Origin: an uncultured Pseudomonadota bacterium
GTDB lineage: Bacteria > Pseudomonadota > Gammaproteobacteria > Methylococcales > Methylomonadaceae
Direction of reading: 5' to 3'
Assembly (NCBI GenBank): GCA_903889445.1
Contig: CAISXF010000064.1
Location: forward strand, 28,229 to 92,228
DNA length: 64,000 nt
Every line of letters starts with the position of its first letter. Positions within the stretch are counted from its first letter, which is position 1. Positions 45,724 through 56,638 of this stretch are shown here, piece by piece. Under the pieces are notes generated by a model. That model was not told the origin of the DNA. It saw nothing but the letters and a program-made list of their open reading frames with translations, and did not search any database. A program made the translations under genes and the position numbers.

Positions 45724-48153
45724 ATGTTTTTAAAAAATTTACCTATTCGACACAAATTATGGTCAATGCTGATTTTGCCGCTACTCAGTATGATTATTCT
45801 GAGTGGAATAATTATTTTTAATCGTGTGCATCAAGTGAGTGAATCCAAAGAACTGATTCAAGATTCGGAATTTTTCGCTGAAATTGGTGCGACAGTTCAC
45901 AATTTACAAAAAGAACGTGGTACGTCGGTAGCTTTTGTAAGTAGTAACGGTACGAAAATGGCTGATAAATTGCCTGCATTACGCGCCACGAGTGATAACA
46001 GTATTCAAATTCTATCGAACAGCATCAATACACGAGTTACGCATAGCAATTATCCAATTCAAAATACGTTAGAAACCTTAGCGAAACTGCAAGATTTGCG
46101 TAAAAAAGCGACCGAGTTACAAATCGACGGCTTAGTTTGTGCGGCACAATACACCAACATTATTCAATCACTTTTAGAGCTGACAAACATCGTTGCAAAA
46201 GCCACGCACAATGCAGAAATTATGCGGGGCGCAAATACTTATTCGGCATATTTGAATATGAAAGAACGCGCCGGACGTGAACGCGCGATTTTGGCGGGAA
46301 TTTTTGCCATTGATAAAATGGATTTGCCGTATTTATTGAAACTCGCCGAAAACTTAGGTGAATATAACGCCAGTTTTAGCCAATTTATGCAAAGTGCGAC
46401 CTCCGCACAAATCGATTTTCACAAACAAACTATCTTAGATAAATCCGTTATTGAAGTCGATACCATGCGTAAACATGCGCTGGAAGCGGGTTTGAATATC
46501 TCATTGAGTGTGGATAGTGCGTATTGGTTTGACATGGCGACGACGCGAATCAATTTAATGAAAACGGTCGAAGACAAATTAGCGGACGATTTATTGCAAA
46601 GCGCGAAAGAAATTCAATCGGCGGCAATGACCATGTTAATCATTATTTCTATTGTCACCTTGTTGGTTATTTTGTTGACGCTTATTTTGATTTCTTGTGT
46701 AGCGCGGGCGATTTTGAATCCATTGGATTTATTGAAAATGACGTTGATGGAAGTGAATCAAACGGGCAATTATTCCAAAAAATTGGCGTATCAATCGAAT
46801 GATGAAATTGGTGAAACGGCAGTGGCGTTTAATGCCATGATGTCCACGTTACAAATGGCGTTAGCGAATGTGAATGCCGTTATGAAAGCGTTATCTGAAG
46901 GCGAATTAAATGTGCGAGTTAATGTAGAAGTCAATGGCGATTTGAACGCATTGAAAAATAGCGTCAATGAAACCGTTCAAGAACTGGCAATCACGATGAT
47001 TGCTTTAAATGACGTAACTAATTCGTTTTACAATGTTGATTTTTCTAAAGTTATCGTCGCAGATGTGAAAGGCGCGTATAAACAAATGTTCGATCAGGCT
47101 ATTCAATCTCAAAACGCCCTGCATGAAATGTTAAGCGATATTGGACAAGTCATGAAACACATTGCAACGGGTGATTTAAATCATCGTGTTATCGCTGAAG
47201 GTCGTGGTGAGTTGCTGTCATTGAAAGAGAATATCAACAACACGTTAAAAGCGTTGGAAAGTTTAAATGACATTGTGCGGGTGGCGGAATCTCTAGCGCG
47301 TGGCGATTTAACGCAATCTATTTCGACGAATTATCCTGGGATTTTTGGCGATGTGACCGTGAGTATGAATAATACCGCGACGAATCTTAAACAGTTGATT
47401 GGCGAAGTCCATAATGCAGCAGCAGTAATCAATAATGCGGCGAAAGAAATTGCAGCGGGTAATAATGATTTATCACATCGAACGGAGCAACAAGCCGCGA
47501 GTTTAGAAGAAACCGCCGCGAGTATGGAAGAATTAACGCAAACAGTACAACAAAATAACAGTCATGCGAAAGATGCTAATCACATGGCAAATGAAGCCGC
47601 AATTATTGCGACGCGCGGCGTTGATGTAATCAATTCTGTCGTCATGACAATGGATGATATTAACCATTCGTCACATCGGATTGTCGATATTATTTCGGTG
47701 ATTGATGATATTGCGTTTCAAACGAACATTTTGGCATTAAATGCCGCCGTTGAAGCGGCGCGAGCAGGTGAATTAGGCAAAGGTTTTGCGGTTGTGGCAA
47801 CCGAGGTGCGTAATTTAGCACAACGTTCCGCTGTGGCAGCAGATGAAATTAAGCGTTTAATTGGCGATTCGGTTGAACGTGTTTCAGGCGGCAGTAAACA
47901 AGTGGCGGATGCGGGGCAAACAATGTCGGAAATTGTGAATTCGATTCGCGGTGTATCGGAAATTATTGCTGAAATTACGGTGGCTTCCGCTGAACAAGCC
48001 GCCGGAATTGGGCAAGTCAATCAAGCGATTCGACAAATAGACGACGTAACACAACAAAACGCGGCATTAGTTGAACAAGCCGCTGCCGCTGCGGAATCGC
48101 TCGAAGAACAAACTCGTGATTTATCGATTGCGTTGCAAAGTTTTAAGGTTTAG
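45724..48153 (+). CDS. Methyl-accepting chemotaxis protein with a NIT sensor domain
   Basis: An 809-residue chemoreceptor. After a first membrane helix (about 15-32) comes a periplasmic all-helical NIT domain (about 50-290; LQKERGTSVAFVSS and KERAGRERAILAGIF are its two conserved motifs), which senses nitrate/nitrite in known members. A second helix (about 298-322), HAMP segments and a long cytoplasmic signalling domain follow, with the conserved hairpin tip VIDDIAFQTNILALNAAVEAARAGE. Its end overlaps the HPP-CBS gene, on the other strand, by 11 bases. Confidence 0.93.
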   Translation: MFLKNLPIRHKLWSMLILPLLSMIILSGIIIFNRVHQVSESKELIQDSEFFAEIGATVHNLQKERGTSVAFVSSNGTKMADKLPALRATSDNSIQILSNSINTRVTHSNYPIQNTLETLAKLQDLRKKATELQIDGLVCAAQYTNIIQSLLELTNIVAKATHNAEIMRGANTYSAYLNMKERAGRERAILAGIFAIDKMDLPYLLKLAENLGEYNASFSQFMQSATSAQIDFHKQTILDKSVIEVDTMRKHALEAGLNISLSVDSAYWFDMATTRINLMKTVEDKLADDLLQSAKEIQSAAMTMLIIISIVTLLVILLTLILISCVARAILNPLDLLKMTLMEVNQTGNYSKKLAYQSNDEIGETAVAFNAMMSTLQMALANVNAVMKALSEGELNVRVNVEVNGDLNALKNSVNETVQELAITMIALNDVTNSFYNVDFSKVIVADVKGAYKQMFDQAIQSQNALHEMLSDIGQVMKHIATGDLNHRVIAEGRGELLSLKENINNTLKALESLNDIVRVAESLARGDLTQSISTNYPGIFGDVTVSMNNTATNLKQLIGEVHNAAAVINNAAKEIAAGNNDLSHRTEQQAASLEETAASMEELTQTVQQNNSHAKDANHMANEAAIIATRGVDVINSVVMTMDDINHSSHRIVDIISVIDDIAFQTNILALNAAVEAARAGELGKGFAVVATEVRNLAQRSAVAADEIKRLIGDSVERVSGGSKQVADAGQTMSEIVNSIRGVSEIIAEITVASAEQAAGIGQVNQAIRQIDDVTQQNAALVEQAAAAAESLEEQTRDLSIALQSFKV

Positions 48154-49303
48154 TTTGAACTGCTAGTTGCATCAATTGACTTAATGCGGTGATTAAATTT
48201 GATTGATAAACCATGCCAATGAGTCGTTTTTCAGCGTTTATAATTGGAATTTGTTGATGTCCTTGCGCTGAAAATAAAATGATTAAATCTGTTATAGACG
48301 TATTTCCGGATAATACGACAACCTGTTTAGTCATAATATGCCCGATTACTTCAGGTTTTTTTGTGGTGACATAGGGCGTTCGGCGAATAAAAGCGCGAAG
48401 TTTTTCTTGAAAATTATCATATGGGCTTAAATTAACAAATTTGAAAAAATCCGCCCGAGTAATAATGCCAACTACCCGTTGTGCTTTATCAATTACCGGC
48501 ATTGCCTTTAGTTTTTTTGTGTACATTATTTGCCATGCCGTTTCTACTTCTGTGCCATATTCAACGCTTGATATTCCCGTTGTCATAATTTCTGAACACG
48601 TTGTTTTTCCATGTAAGCGTTTGAGCTTTTGTTGTTCAGCGGTTAGGAGTAATTCATGCAGTTTATTTAAATTAACATCGACAAATTCGCTGCCGGATTT
48701 CAGCGCGTTTTGTACATCTTGTTTTGATAAGCTGTTTTCATCAGCAGGAATTATTACTTTGAAAGACTGTGGATAATCACGTTTTAATAACCAACGATTA
48801 ACAATCAGCACCATCATTAACATAACAAGAACATTGCACAATACCGGTATTAGAAAATGGTAGCCTAATGAAATAAACGGTGTGCCACCAATCACAGGAA
48901 CTAATGTTGTGCCTGCACAAGGTGGATGTAAACAGCGCAAACCCAGCATCGCAAAAATACTACCACTAACCGCTAAAGCACATGCAACCCAAAAGGGTGT
49001 GACATACAATGCACAAATAATTCCTACAAAAGCGGATACTAAATGCCCTGCAAAAAATGACCATGGTTGCGCCAAAGGGCTATGTGGAACGAGTAACAAA
49101 ATAACAACTGAAGATCCCATCGACGAAAGCAAAATAAGCGTCGGTAAAATCGATTGAAAAACAGATGAAAGATAATTTGAGCTAATAGTTACTGCGGCAA
49201 TACAAAAAAAGCTGGCAATAACAGGAATGAATTGATCTTTAAGCGTTAAATTACCAGCAGGCGGAATGAATTGCGTGAATGTTGTGAATGAAAAAATCCG
49301 CAT
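48143..49303 (-). CDS. HPP-family membrane protein with two CBS domains
   Basis: A 386-residue protein. The N-terminal four-helix HPP domain (about 20-175) contains the name-giving HPP motif in LRCLHPPCAGTTLVPVIGG; the C-terminal half has two CBS domains (about 235-300 and 325-380; MTTGISSVEYGTEVETAWQIM, IMTKQVVVLSGNTSITDLI). HPP proteins have been implicated in nitrite transport in plastids and cyanobacteria. CBS pairs usually bind adenine nucleotides and gate transporters. Six bases downstream of the ferredoxin reductase gene. Confidence 0.88.
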   Translation of the reverse strand: MRIFSFTTFTQFIPPAGNLTLKDQFIPVIASFFCIAAVTISSNYLSSVFQSILPTLILLSSMGSSVVILLLVPHSPLAQPWSFFAGHLVSAFVGIICALYVTPFWVACALAVSGSIFAMLGLRCLHPPCAGTTLVPVIGGTPFISLGYHFLIPVLCNVLVMLMMVLIVNRWLLKRDYPQSFKVIIPADENSLSKQDVQNALKSGSEFVDVNLNKLHELLLTAEQQKLKRLHGKTTCSEIMTTGISSVEYGTEVETAWQIMYTKKLKAMPVIDKAQRVVGIITRADFFKFVNLSPYDNFQEKLRAFIRRTPYVTTKKPEVIGHIMTKQVVVLSGNTSITDLIILFSAQGHQQIPIINAEKRLIGMVYQSNLITALSQLMQLAVQTKP

Positions 49304-49309
49304 TTTAGT

Positions 49310-50275
49310 TTAATAAATAAAAGCATCTGCATAAATTGAACTCAATGACGCGCCTTGTAAATACGCCATTTTTTTCGCATTATTGACCATTTCAGGTTGT
49401 CCGCATAAATATACGCGCCACCCGTTTAATTTTGGGAATTTTTGTAACGCGATGTCATTCGCTCTACCTTGTGTGTATTTTTCATCATTCACTTTACCAG
49501 ACAAACACGGTGTGTAATGAAAATTAGGATATTTTTGAGTTAATACCGTTAATTTTTCTTCTAAATACAAGCCTGTCACGTCATGACTACCGTGAAATAA
49601 ATGAATTTCACCTTGATGGTTGTGGGTTGAAAGTGCGTCCCGAATAATGCCATAAAGCGGCGCAAGTCCTGTCCCCGTTCCAATCAATAATAACGATTGT
49701 TCGGTTTTCCCTTCGACATAATGACAATCGCCTTGTGCGTGTGACAAGCTCAATGTCCGACCAATTGTTAATTCATCTGCTACCCAACGACTAAATTGTC
49801 CATTTGGCAAAATACGAATATGAAATTCTAATGCGTGTTCCGCATTATGGCTATTTGCAATGGAATAACTGCGAATCACGCCATCATCACGACGCAAATT
49901 CACAAATTGCCCCGCAAAAAAAGCGAGCGGTTCTTTGGATTTTAATTTGAGAAAAATAATGTTGGTGGATAAATCCGTTTTTTCGATAACTTCCGCTTCC
50001 AGCCATGCACTTTTAGTATTCGGCAATGCCACTGTCATGTCGTTTTCAGGCTGACAAAGGCACGCCAAAAAATAATTTTGTTTTTGCTGCGTATCTTTTA
50101 AACCGACTTGCGATTTTTCGGGTGGTGCGTTATCCAGACTACGCATTAAACAGCATTGGCAAACGCCCGCTTTGCAACCATAAGGTGCTTGCATATTGTT
50201 ACGCAACAACGTTTTTAAAACAGTTTCGTTGTCTTCGGTTTCAAAAGTGTGTTCACCAAATTTAATGCGTGTCAT
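49310..50275 (-). CDS. 2Fe-2S ferredoxin-type flavin reductase
   Basis: A 321-residue electron transfer protein with an N-terminal plant-type 2Fe-2S domain (C34, C39, C42 and C72), then an FAD-binding domain (IRSYSIANS) and an NAD-binding domain (LIGTGTGLAPLYGII; LCGQPEMV). This is the domain order of phenol hydroxylase/methane monooxygenase reductases. Next to a truncated haemoglobin it could act as its reductase, allowing NO dioxygenation; that partner choice is inferred from gene order. Confidence 0.92.
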   Translation of the reverse strand: MTRIKFGEHTFETEDNETVLKTLLRNNMQAPYGCKAGVCQCCLMRSLDNAPPEKSQVGLKDTQQKQNYFLACLCQPENDMTVALPNTKSAWLEAEVIEKTDLSTNIIFLKLKSKEPLAFFAGQFVNLRRDDGVIRSYSIANSHNAEHALEFHIRILPNGQFSRWVADELTIGRTLSLSHAQGDCHYVEGKTEQSLLLIGTGTGLAPLYGIIRDALSTHNHQGEIHLFHGSHDVTGLYLEEKLTVLTQKYPNFHYTPCLSGKVNDEKYTQGRANDIALQKFPKLNGWRVYLCGQPEMVNNAKKMAYLQGASLSSIYADAFIY

Positions 50276-50289
50276 GACTTTTAACCTTT

Positions 50290-50673
50290 TTATTTGCCTA
50301 AAACATCGGCACGAGTGGTTTGAGCAATCGCATCTACCTGATCAATCAAATTTTGTGGCACATTTAATTCAGCCAGTGTTGCCACTAAATTTTCCATGAC
50401 GGCATCAAAATGGCTATCATCCAAACCCATTTTTACAAATCTTGCGTGGGCATCACGCATATCTTTACCGCTATAATTAGCCGGTCCACCGAATGCCATT
50501 GTTAAAAAGGCTTTTTGTTTGGCAGCCTGCGTGTCCATATCTACACCATTAAAAAAACGGTTGATACGGTAATCGGCTAAAACTTTGCGGTAAAAAATAT
50601 CAACAGCGGCATCAACCGCCGCTTCGCCGCCAAGTTGTTCAAATAATGTCGCATTTGTTGTGGTTTCAGTCAT
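50290..50673 (-). CDS. Group 1 truncated haemoglobin
   Basis: A 127-residue 2-on-2 globin. The proximal His is H76 in DMRDAHARF; Tyr in IFYRKV (Y28) fits the B10 position and GGPANYSG the EF loop of group 1 (TrHbN). Such proteins scavenge NO in several bacteria. GGAG lies ten bases before the ATG at 50673. The first of a trHb-reductase-HPP-CBS unit on this strand. Confidence 0.92.
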   Translation of the reverse strand: MTETTTNATLFEQLGGEAAVDAAVDIFYRKVLADYRINRFFNGVDMDTQAAKQKAFLTMAFGGPANYSGKDMRDAHARFVKMGLDDSHFDAVMENLVATLAELNVPQNLIDQVDAIAQTTRADVLGK

Positions 50674-50706
50674 TGTTCTAAGCTCCAAAAAGTTATTGTT
50701 ATTATT

Positions 50707-50934
50707 TTGACATCCACACCCGCCTAAAGAGCGGGAGATTCCTTAGTTTAGCCTTCCATGCCCGAAAGGAGTGTCTCTGAAAAACACCTTATTTCAACCA
50801 CCCTGTAGCTAAAAAGCCAGAGTGAGGAAGTACACAGCAACAGCGCACCCAACGGTAATAATTTTAACACAAACAAAATCAAAAGCACCCTTACATCCCC
50901 CGCTCTAAACGGCGGGTCTTTACGGGCTAATCGG
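50707..50934 (-). mobile_element. IS200/IS605-like end remnant without transposase
   Basis: The 228-base block has at one end GCCCGTAAAGACCCGCCGTTT-like sequence with a hairpin CCCGC..GCGGG, preceded by TTAC (50935-50938, minus strand), and at the other end CTAAACTAAGGAATC then CCCGC-TCTTTAG-GCGGG and TGGATGTCAA. Those are the typical left and right ends of IS200/IS605 elements carrying TnpB. No tnpA or tnpB reading frame survives. If the right-end RNA scaffold were still transcribed, its guide would be the flank just below 50707. Confidence 0.6.
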
Positions 50935-50979
50935 GTAAATAACAAGGGTTTTTTGTACATGTAGCCAATTTTTAGAAAA

Positions 50980-52404
<1,425 letters not shown>

Positions 52405-53223
52405 TTATGGCGCGGCTTGCCTAATTGCCCACGCGACTTCCAGAGCTTGCTTATTTTCTTTCACATCATGAACACGAAAAAGCTGCACGCCTGCCATTAC
52501 GCCCAACGCAGTTGTCACAGCGGTAGCCGTCACGAGTTCCGCTGGTTCGCTCGCATTACAAATCGCACCCATAAAACGTTTGCGGCTGGTACCTAATAAA
52601 ATCGGAAATCCTAACGCCACAAAATCCGCCAAATGCGCCAATAAATCTAAATTATCTTGTTTGCGCTTACCAAAACCGATGCCCACGTCCAACACGATAT
52701 TTTCTTTTTTCACGCCAGCAAAAATAGCCGCGTCGGCACGTTGTTTTAATTCGGTCAACACCTCTGAAATCACGTTTTCATAAAACGGATTATCTTGCAT
52801 CGTTTTGGATTTACCTTGCGCGTGCATCAGAATAATCGGCACGTTTTTTTGTGCCGCCAACACAAACATGTGAGCATCATCTTGACCCGCCGACACATCG
52901 TTAATGATATTCGCGCCCGCATTCAACGCGGCTTCCGCGACAACGTGCAGCGTCGTATCAATACTAATCAACACATCGGCGCGTTCTCGAATCGCTTTGA
53001 TAATTGGCACGACGCGCTGAATTTGTTCGTTCGGCGAAACGGGTTCAGAATTCGGGCGCGTCGATTCGCCGCCAATATCGATAATCGTCGCGCCTTCCGA
53101 AATCATACGCAGCGCGTGTTGTAGCGCGTGGTCGAGTTGATTAAATTTTCCGCCGTCCGAAAAACTGTCTGGCGTAACGTTTAAAATTCCCATGATGAGC
53201 GGTTTGGTAATCGATGAAAACAT
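52405..53223 (-). CDS. folP: FolP, dihydropteroate synthase
   Basis: Joins p-aminobenzoate to hydroxymethyl-dihydropterin pyrophosphate in folate synthesis. The 272-residue TIM-barrel protein has MGILNVTPDSFSDGG, DIGGESTRP and LDVGIGFGKR...LLGTSRKRF. Usual length. A terminator separates it from the upstream ybeD unit; glmM, often the neighbour, is not present. Confidence 0.95.
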   Translation of the reverse strand: MFSSITKPLIMGILNVTPDSFSDGGKFNQLDHALQHALRMISEGATIIDIGGESTRPNSEPVSPNEQIQRVVPIIKAIRERADVLISIDTTLHVVAEAALNAGANIINDVSAGQDDAHMFVLAAQKNVPIILMHAQGKSKTMQDNPFYENVISEVLTELKQRADAAIFAGVKKENIVLDVGIGFGKRKQDNLDLLAHLADFVALGFPILLGTSRKRFMGAICNASEPAELVTATAVTTALGVMAGVQLFRVHDVKENKQALEVAWAIRQAAP

Positions 53224-53237
53224 AAAAAAATCCTAAT

Positions 53238-53260
53238 AAAAAAGCCCGTATAAAACGGGC
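53238..53260 (-). terminator. Terminator between ybeD and folP
   Basis: On the minus strand GCCCGT pairs with ACGGGC (loop TTTAT), followed by six T. Ends the rlpA/dacA-dat-ybeD unit. Confidence 0.88.
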
Positions 53261-53326
53261 AATTTGACGATTTTACCGCAACGAATAAACGCTTTTTTTC
53301 AGCAAAAAATCGCCGTCAACATCAAT

Positions 53327-53602
53327 TTACAACGCATACAAAACGTGTGGATGGTCGGTCAAATCTTGATAAATCGCATCCAATTGTTTTTTACTCGTCG
53401 CTTCAATCGTCACCGTAATCGACACATAATTTCCATCTTTGCTGGGTTTCGATTTAACGGTGTGATTATGCGTGTCGGGCGCGTGTCGGCTAACAATTTC
53501 AACCACCGTCACATCTAAATCATTGCTAAATTTGCCCATTGCTTTAATCGAAAATTCACACGGAAATTCAAACAACGTTTCTTCTACAATTTCTTCACTC
53601 AT
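53327..53602 (-). CDS. ybeD: YbeD-like protein (DUF493)
   Basis: A 91-residue DUF493 protein with the ferredoxin-like fold features FPCEFSIKAMGK, SKDGNYVSITVTIEA and the terminal DLTDHPHVLYAL. In Escherichia coli it lies between dacA and lipB; here it follows dacA-dat, overlapping dat by four bases. lipB and lipA are not in the window. Function unknown, with a regulatory or allosteric role suspected in the family. Confidence 0.9.
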   Translation of the reverse strand: MSEEIVEETLFEFPCEFSIKAMGKFSNDLDVTVVEIVSRHAPDTHNHTVKSKPSKDGNYVSITVTIEATSKKQLDAIYQDLTDHPHVLYAL

Positions 53603-54456
53603 TTTCCACTCGCTGCATAACTGCTTTTGTATGCTTGCAACAAATCATTCATCGTATGCCACAGCCTGCCAACTTTACCGTTCGCAACCGGCAAACCGTC
53701 CAATTCAATGACCGGCAAAATTTCGCGGGTCGAACTGGCAAACCAAATTTCACTCGCGGTTTTCAGCGCGTCGAGCGAAATAATATCTTGAGCATAAGGA
53801 ATGTTATGCGCGTCAGCGAGTTCTAAAATCACATCGCGCGTAATGCCAGCTAAAATAAAATTGCTTTTCGGCGGTGTGATTAAAACGCCGTCAATCACCG
53901 CGAAAACATTGCTTGCTGACCCTTCGGTGACGTAGCCTTCGCGCACTAAAATAGCTTCGGCGCAGTCATTTTCAACCGCTTGCTGACGTAACAAAATGTT
54001 GCCCAACAGCGTAATCGCTTTGATATTGCACAGACTCCAACGGTTATCATCCACGCTGATGGCTTTCACGCCCAATTCTTTGTCGTCGAAAGGTGCGATG
54101 TCGTTGCACATCATGAAAACTGTCGGTTTCACGCCTGCTGGAAACGCATGATCACGTTTTTCTGCCGCGCCACGAGTCACTTGAAAATAAATATATTGGT
54201 CTTTCGTTGCATCGATTAACGGCAACATAATGTCGCGCCATTCGTCGCGCGAATAGGGATTGTCGATGCGAGCGAGTTTCAAGCTGTTTTCTAAACGATC
54301 CAAATGCGCGTCGAAACGAAATAAACTGCCGCAATAAACTGGAATCACTTCATAAATGCCGTCGCCAAACAAAAAACCTCTGTCCATTACCGAAACTGTG
54401 GCGTTTTCGACGGGCAAATACGCGCCATTTAAAAATACTTGCTTACTTTTTATCAT
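53599..54456 (-). CDS. dat: D-amino acid transaminase (class IV aminotransferase)
   Basis: A 285-residue fold-type IV PLP enzyme (MDRGFLFGDGIYEVIPVYCG; EAILVREGYVTEGSASNVFAV) resembling D-alanine aminotransferase, which makes D-glutamate and D-alanine. It lies between dacA and ybeD and overlaps dacA by 14 bases, so a wall-precursor role fits. Branched-chain or 4-amino-4-deoxychorismate activity cannot be fully excluded by eye, but context favours Dat. Confidence 0.87.
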   Translation of the reverse strand: MIKSKQVFLNGAYLPVENATVSVMDRGFLFGDGIYEVIPVYCGSLFRFDAHLDRLENSLKLARIDNPYSRDEWRDIMLPLIDATKDQYIYFQVTRGAAEKRDHAFPAGVKPTVFMMCNDIAPFDDKELGVKAISVDDNRWSLCNIKAITLLGNILLRQQAVENDCAEAILVREGYVTEGSASNVFAVIDGVLITPPKSNFILAGITRDVILELADAHNIPYAQDIISLDALKTASEIWFASSTREILPVIELDGLPVANGKVGRLWHTMNDLLQAYKSSYAASGK

Positions 54457-55615
54457 TGGATTTTTCTCGCATCATTAAAATACTATCGTAAAATCGTTGA
54501 AAGATATTGCCTTGCTCAACTGCTCGTAACGCCACTAAATCGACCATCGCTACCACGTCATTTTTCAAAGTGACCTTGACCGAGCCAAGTTTCGTGCCTT
54601 CCGCAATCGGCGCGGTGACTTTTTTATCCACAATCAATTCGGCTTTTAAATCGGCATAATGGCGGCGGGGAATGGTCACGTTTAAATCCCGCGCTAAACC
54701 GAGCGGTACGTTTTGAATATCACCTTTCCATACCCGTGCTTCCGCCAATTGTTTTTTGGCATCATAAAGTTTGTGTCCTTCAAAAAAACGAAAACCGTAA
54801 TTGAGCAAATTTTGATTTTCATTCGCCCGCGCATTGGCACTACTTGTTCCCATGACCACCGAAATCAAACGCATATTTTCACGCACTGCCGAAGCGACCA
54901 AACAATAACCGGCATCATCAGTAAAGCCTGTTTTTACGCCGTCCACGGTTTCATCACGCGATAATAATTGATTGCGATTGTGTTGGGTGATTTTATTGTA
55001 AGTGAATTCTTTTTGCGAAAACCAACGGTAATACTCGGGAAATTCGTCAATGATGGCGCGGGTAACAATCGCTAAATCGCGGGCGCTAGTGTAATGATTT
55101 TCAGCGGGTAAACCGTTACTGTCTTCAAAATGGCTGTTCAACATACCTAAACGCGCGGCTTGTTGATTCATCATTTCAGCAAAGGTCGATTCACTGCCGG
55201 CGATATGTTCAGCCAATGCCACGGCGGCATCGTTGCCGGATTGAATCACAATACCTTTGATTAAATCTTCGATACTGACTTTGATATTCACTTCCAAAAA
55301 CATGCGTGAACCACCTGTTTTCCAGGCATTTTGGCTAACGGTTGCTAAATCGGTCAGATTCAAATGTCCGCTGCTAATTTCACGAAACGCGACGTAAACC
55401 GTCATAATTTTGGTCAAACTCGCGGGCGCAAGTTTAATGTCGGCGTTATTTTCAGCCAAAATTTTGCCGGTGTAATAGTCCATTAAAATGAAACTACTTG
55501 CCGCAATTTTAGGCGCGGCTGGGGTTAGAATTTCAGATTCTTCCGCGTTGGTGAACAGCGCGGTCAGAATCAAGATAAAAAAGAGAATAAAACGAAAAAA
55601 TAATTTGATTGTCAT
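54443..55615 (-). CDS. dacA: DacA, D-alanyl-D-alanine carboxypeptidase (PBP5/6 type)
   Basis: Trims the terminal D-alanine of peptidoglycan stems. The 390-residue protein has a signal peptide (about 1-24), the catalytic SLTK (S66, K69), SGN (126-128) and KTG (228-230), a C-terminal beta domain and an amphipathic anchor (FQRFYDSILMMREKS). The set is complete, so activity is expected. It follows rlpA in the dac-type cluster and overlaps dat. Confidence 0.95.
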   Translation of the reverse strand: MTIKLFFRFILFFILILTALFTNAEESEILTPAAPKIAASSFILMDYYTGKILAENNADIKLAPASLTKIMTVYVAFREISSGHLNLTDLATVSQNAWKTGGSRMFLEVNIKVSIEDLIKGIVIQSGNDAAVALAEHIAGSESTFAEMMNQQAARLGMLNSHFEDSNGLPAENHYTSARDLAIVTRAIIDEFPEYYRWFSQKEFTYNKITQHNRNQLLSRDETVDGVKTGFTDDAGYCLVASAVRENMRLISVVMGTSSANARANENQNLLNYGFRFFEGHKLYDAKKQLAEARVWKGDIQNVPLGLARDLNVTIPRRHYADLKAELIVDKKVTAPIAEGTKLGSVKVTLKNDVVAMVDLVALRAVEQGNIFQRFYDSILMMREKSNDKK

Positions 55616-55678
55616 GGGCTTCGGTCAGTGTAAAACAGGATAAAACTGAGCGCGATTGTATCATGACAGCCGTTTGAT

Positions 55679-56407
55679 TTAATTGGTTTCTGTCACAAAT
55701 TGCGTGTCAGTAATCCCGACTTTAGCCAATTGTTCATTGAGATTGCTCGCATGGTGCGAAGAGTTAACCGGCAGTTGGACTTTGTAAAGTGTCGCACCTT
55801 TGTGACTGGACGCGGCAATTTTAGCATCCGGAAAATTTTGATCGCTGATACTTTTTTGCAGCTGTTGCGCGGATTTTTTGTTACTGAAACTACCCAGCTG
55901 CAAATAAATCGGCTGATTTTGTTTTTGCAATTTTTGTAAGGCTTTTTCGGGGTCAATCGCGTTAATGTTGACTTCGCTGGTGCCGGATTCATCAATGCCT
56001 AACTGTTTCGCAGCGGAATACGATAAATCTAAAACGCGATTATTAGAAAAATGCCCCCGATCGTTAATTCGGACAATGACAGTTCGCTTATTTTCAACGT
56101 TAGTAATTTCCGCGTAAGACGGAATTGGCAAGCTGTTGTGCGCGGCGGTCATCGCATACATATCGAATAATTCGCCGGTCGCGGTCTTTTTACCATGAAA
56201 ACCGGCACCGTACCACGATGCTATCCCGTGTTTGCCGCCCACTAATTTACCTGAAATTTTGCGCGTGTCTGGTTGAATTGGCGTAATCGCCGCGAGTTTT
56301 TTTGGCGTATTGTGTGATTGAGCAGTTGATAAACTTGCCTCTAAAGGCGTAGTGTTCGTAAAACTGCTTAAAACAGCTAACGATAAAATCGGAATCAATT
56401 TTTTCAT
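55679..56407 (-). CDS. rlpA: RlpA, septal lytic transglycosylase
   Basis: A 242-residue protein with a double-psi barrel domain (about 60-150; GIASWYGAGFHGKKTATGE, INDRGHFSNNRVLDLSY) and a C-terminal SPOR domain (about 163-240) that binds denuded septal glycan. The signal peptide lacks a lipobox Cys, so it is likely soluble in the periplasm rather than a lipoprotein as in Escherichia coli. The Met at 56407 gives a good signal peptide; an in-frame start upstream would add 30 residues. Confidence 0.93.
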   Translation of the reverse strand: MKKLIPILSLAVLSSFTNTTPLEASLSTAQSHNTPKKLAAITPIQPDTRKISGKLVGGKHGIASWYGAGFHGKKTATGELFDMYAMTAAHNSLPIPSYAEITNVENKRTVIVRINDRGHFSNNRVLDLSYSAAKQLGIDESGTSEVNINAIDPEKALQKLQKQNQPIYLQLGSFSNKKSAQQLQKSISDQNFPDAKIAASSHKGATLYKVQLPVNSSHHASNLNEQLAKVGITDTQFVTETN

Positions 56408-56593
56408 AAAGTGGTCGAGGGTTTGGTTTTCAATAAGCAAAATCACAAAAATAATTTTGCGTATGAAGAACGTTGAAATGACATTTGCCAAAATCAAAGT
56501 GCTTCGCCAGCTTCTTACGCCGCATAATTACAGGGAAGAAGGTTTTAACTTTAGGAGAATAAAACTGTACGTTTCGTTGTTGAGGTGGCGCAA

Positions 56594-56625
56594 TTGTAGA
56601 GGGGCGTGTATTAAATTCGCCTTAA
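56594..56625. repeat. Degenerate GC-rich hairpin
   Basis: TGTAGAGGGGCGTGTATTAAATTCGCC resembles the element at 25913 (TGTAGGGGCGGGTTCTAAATCCGCC) but its stem has drifted. It lies between rlpA and mutM. The remaining 56408-56593 stretch holds the rlpA promoter region and nothing else recognised. Confidence 0.45.
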
Positions 56626-56638
56626 ATGTTAATCAAAA

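Noticed and set aside
50748..50960. Minus-strand 70-codon frame inside the IS200/IS605-like block
   Set aside because: It spans the element's end hairpins and does not match TnpB or TnpA; treated as noncoding remnant.
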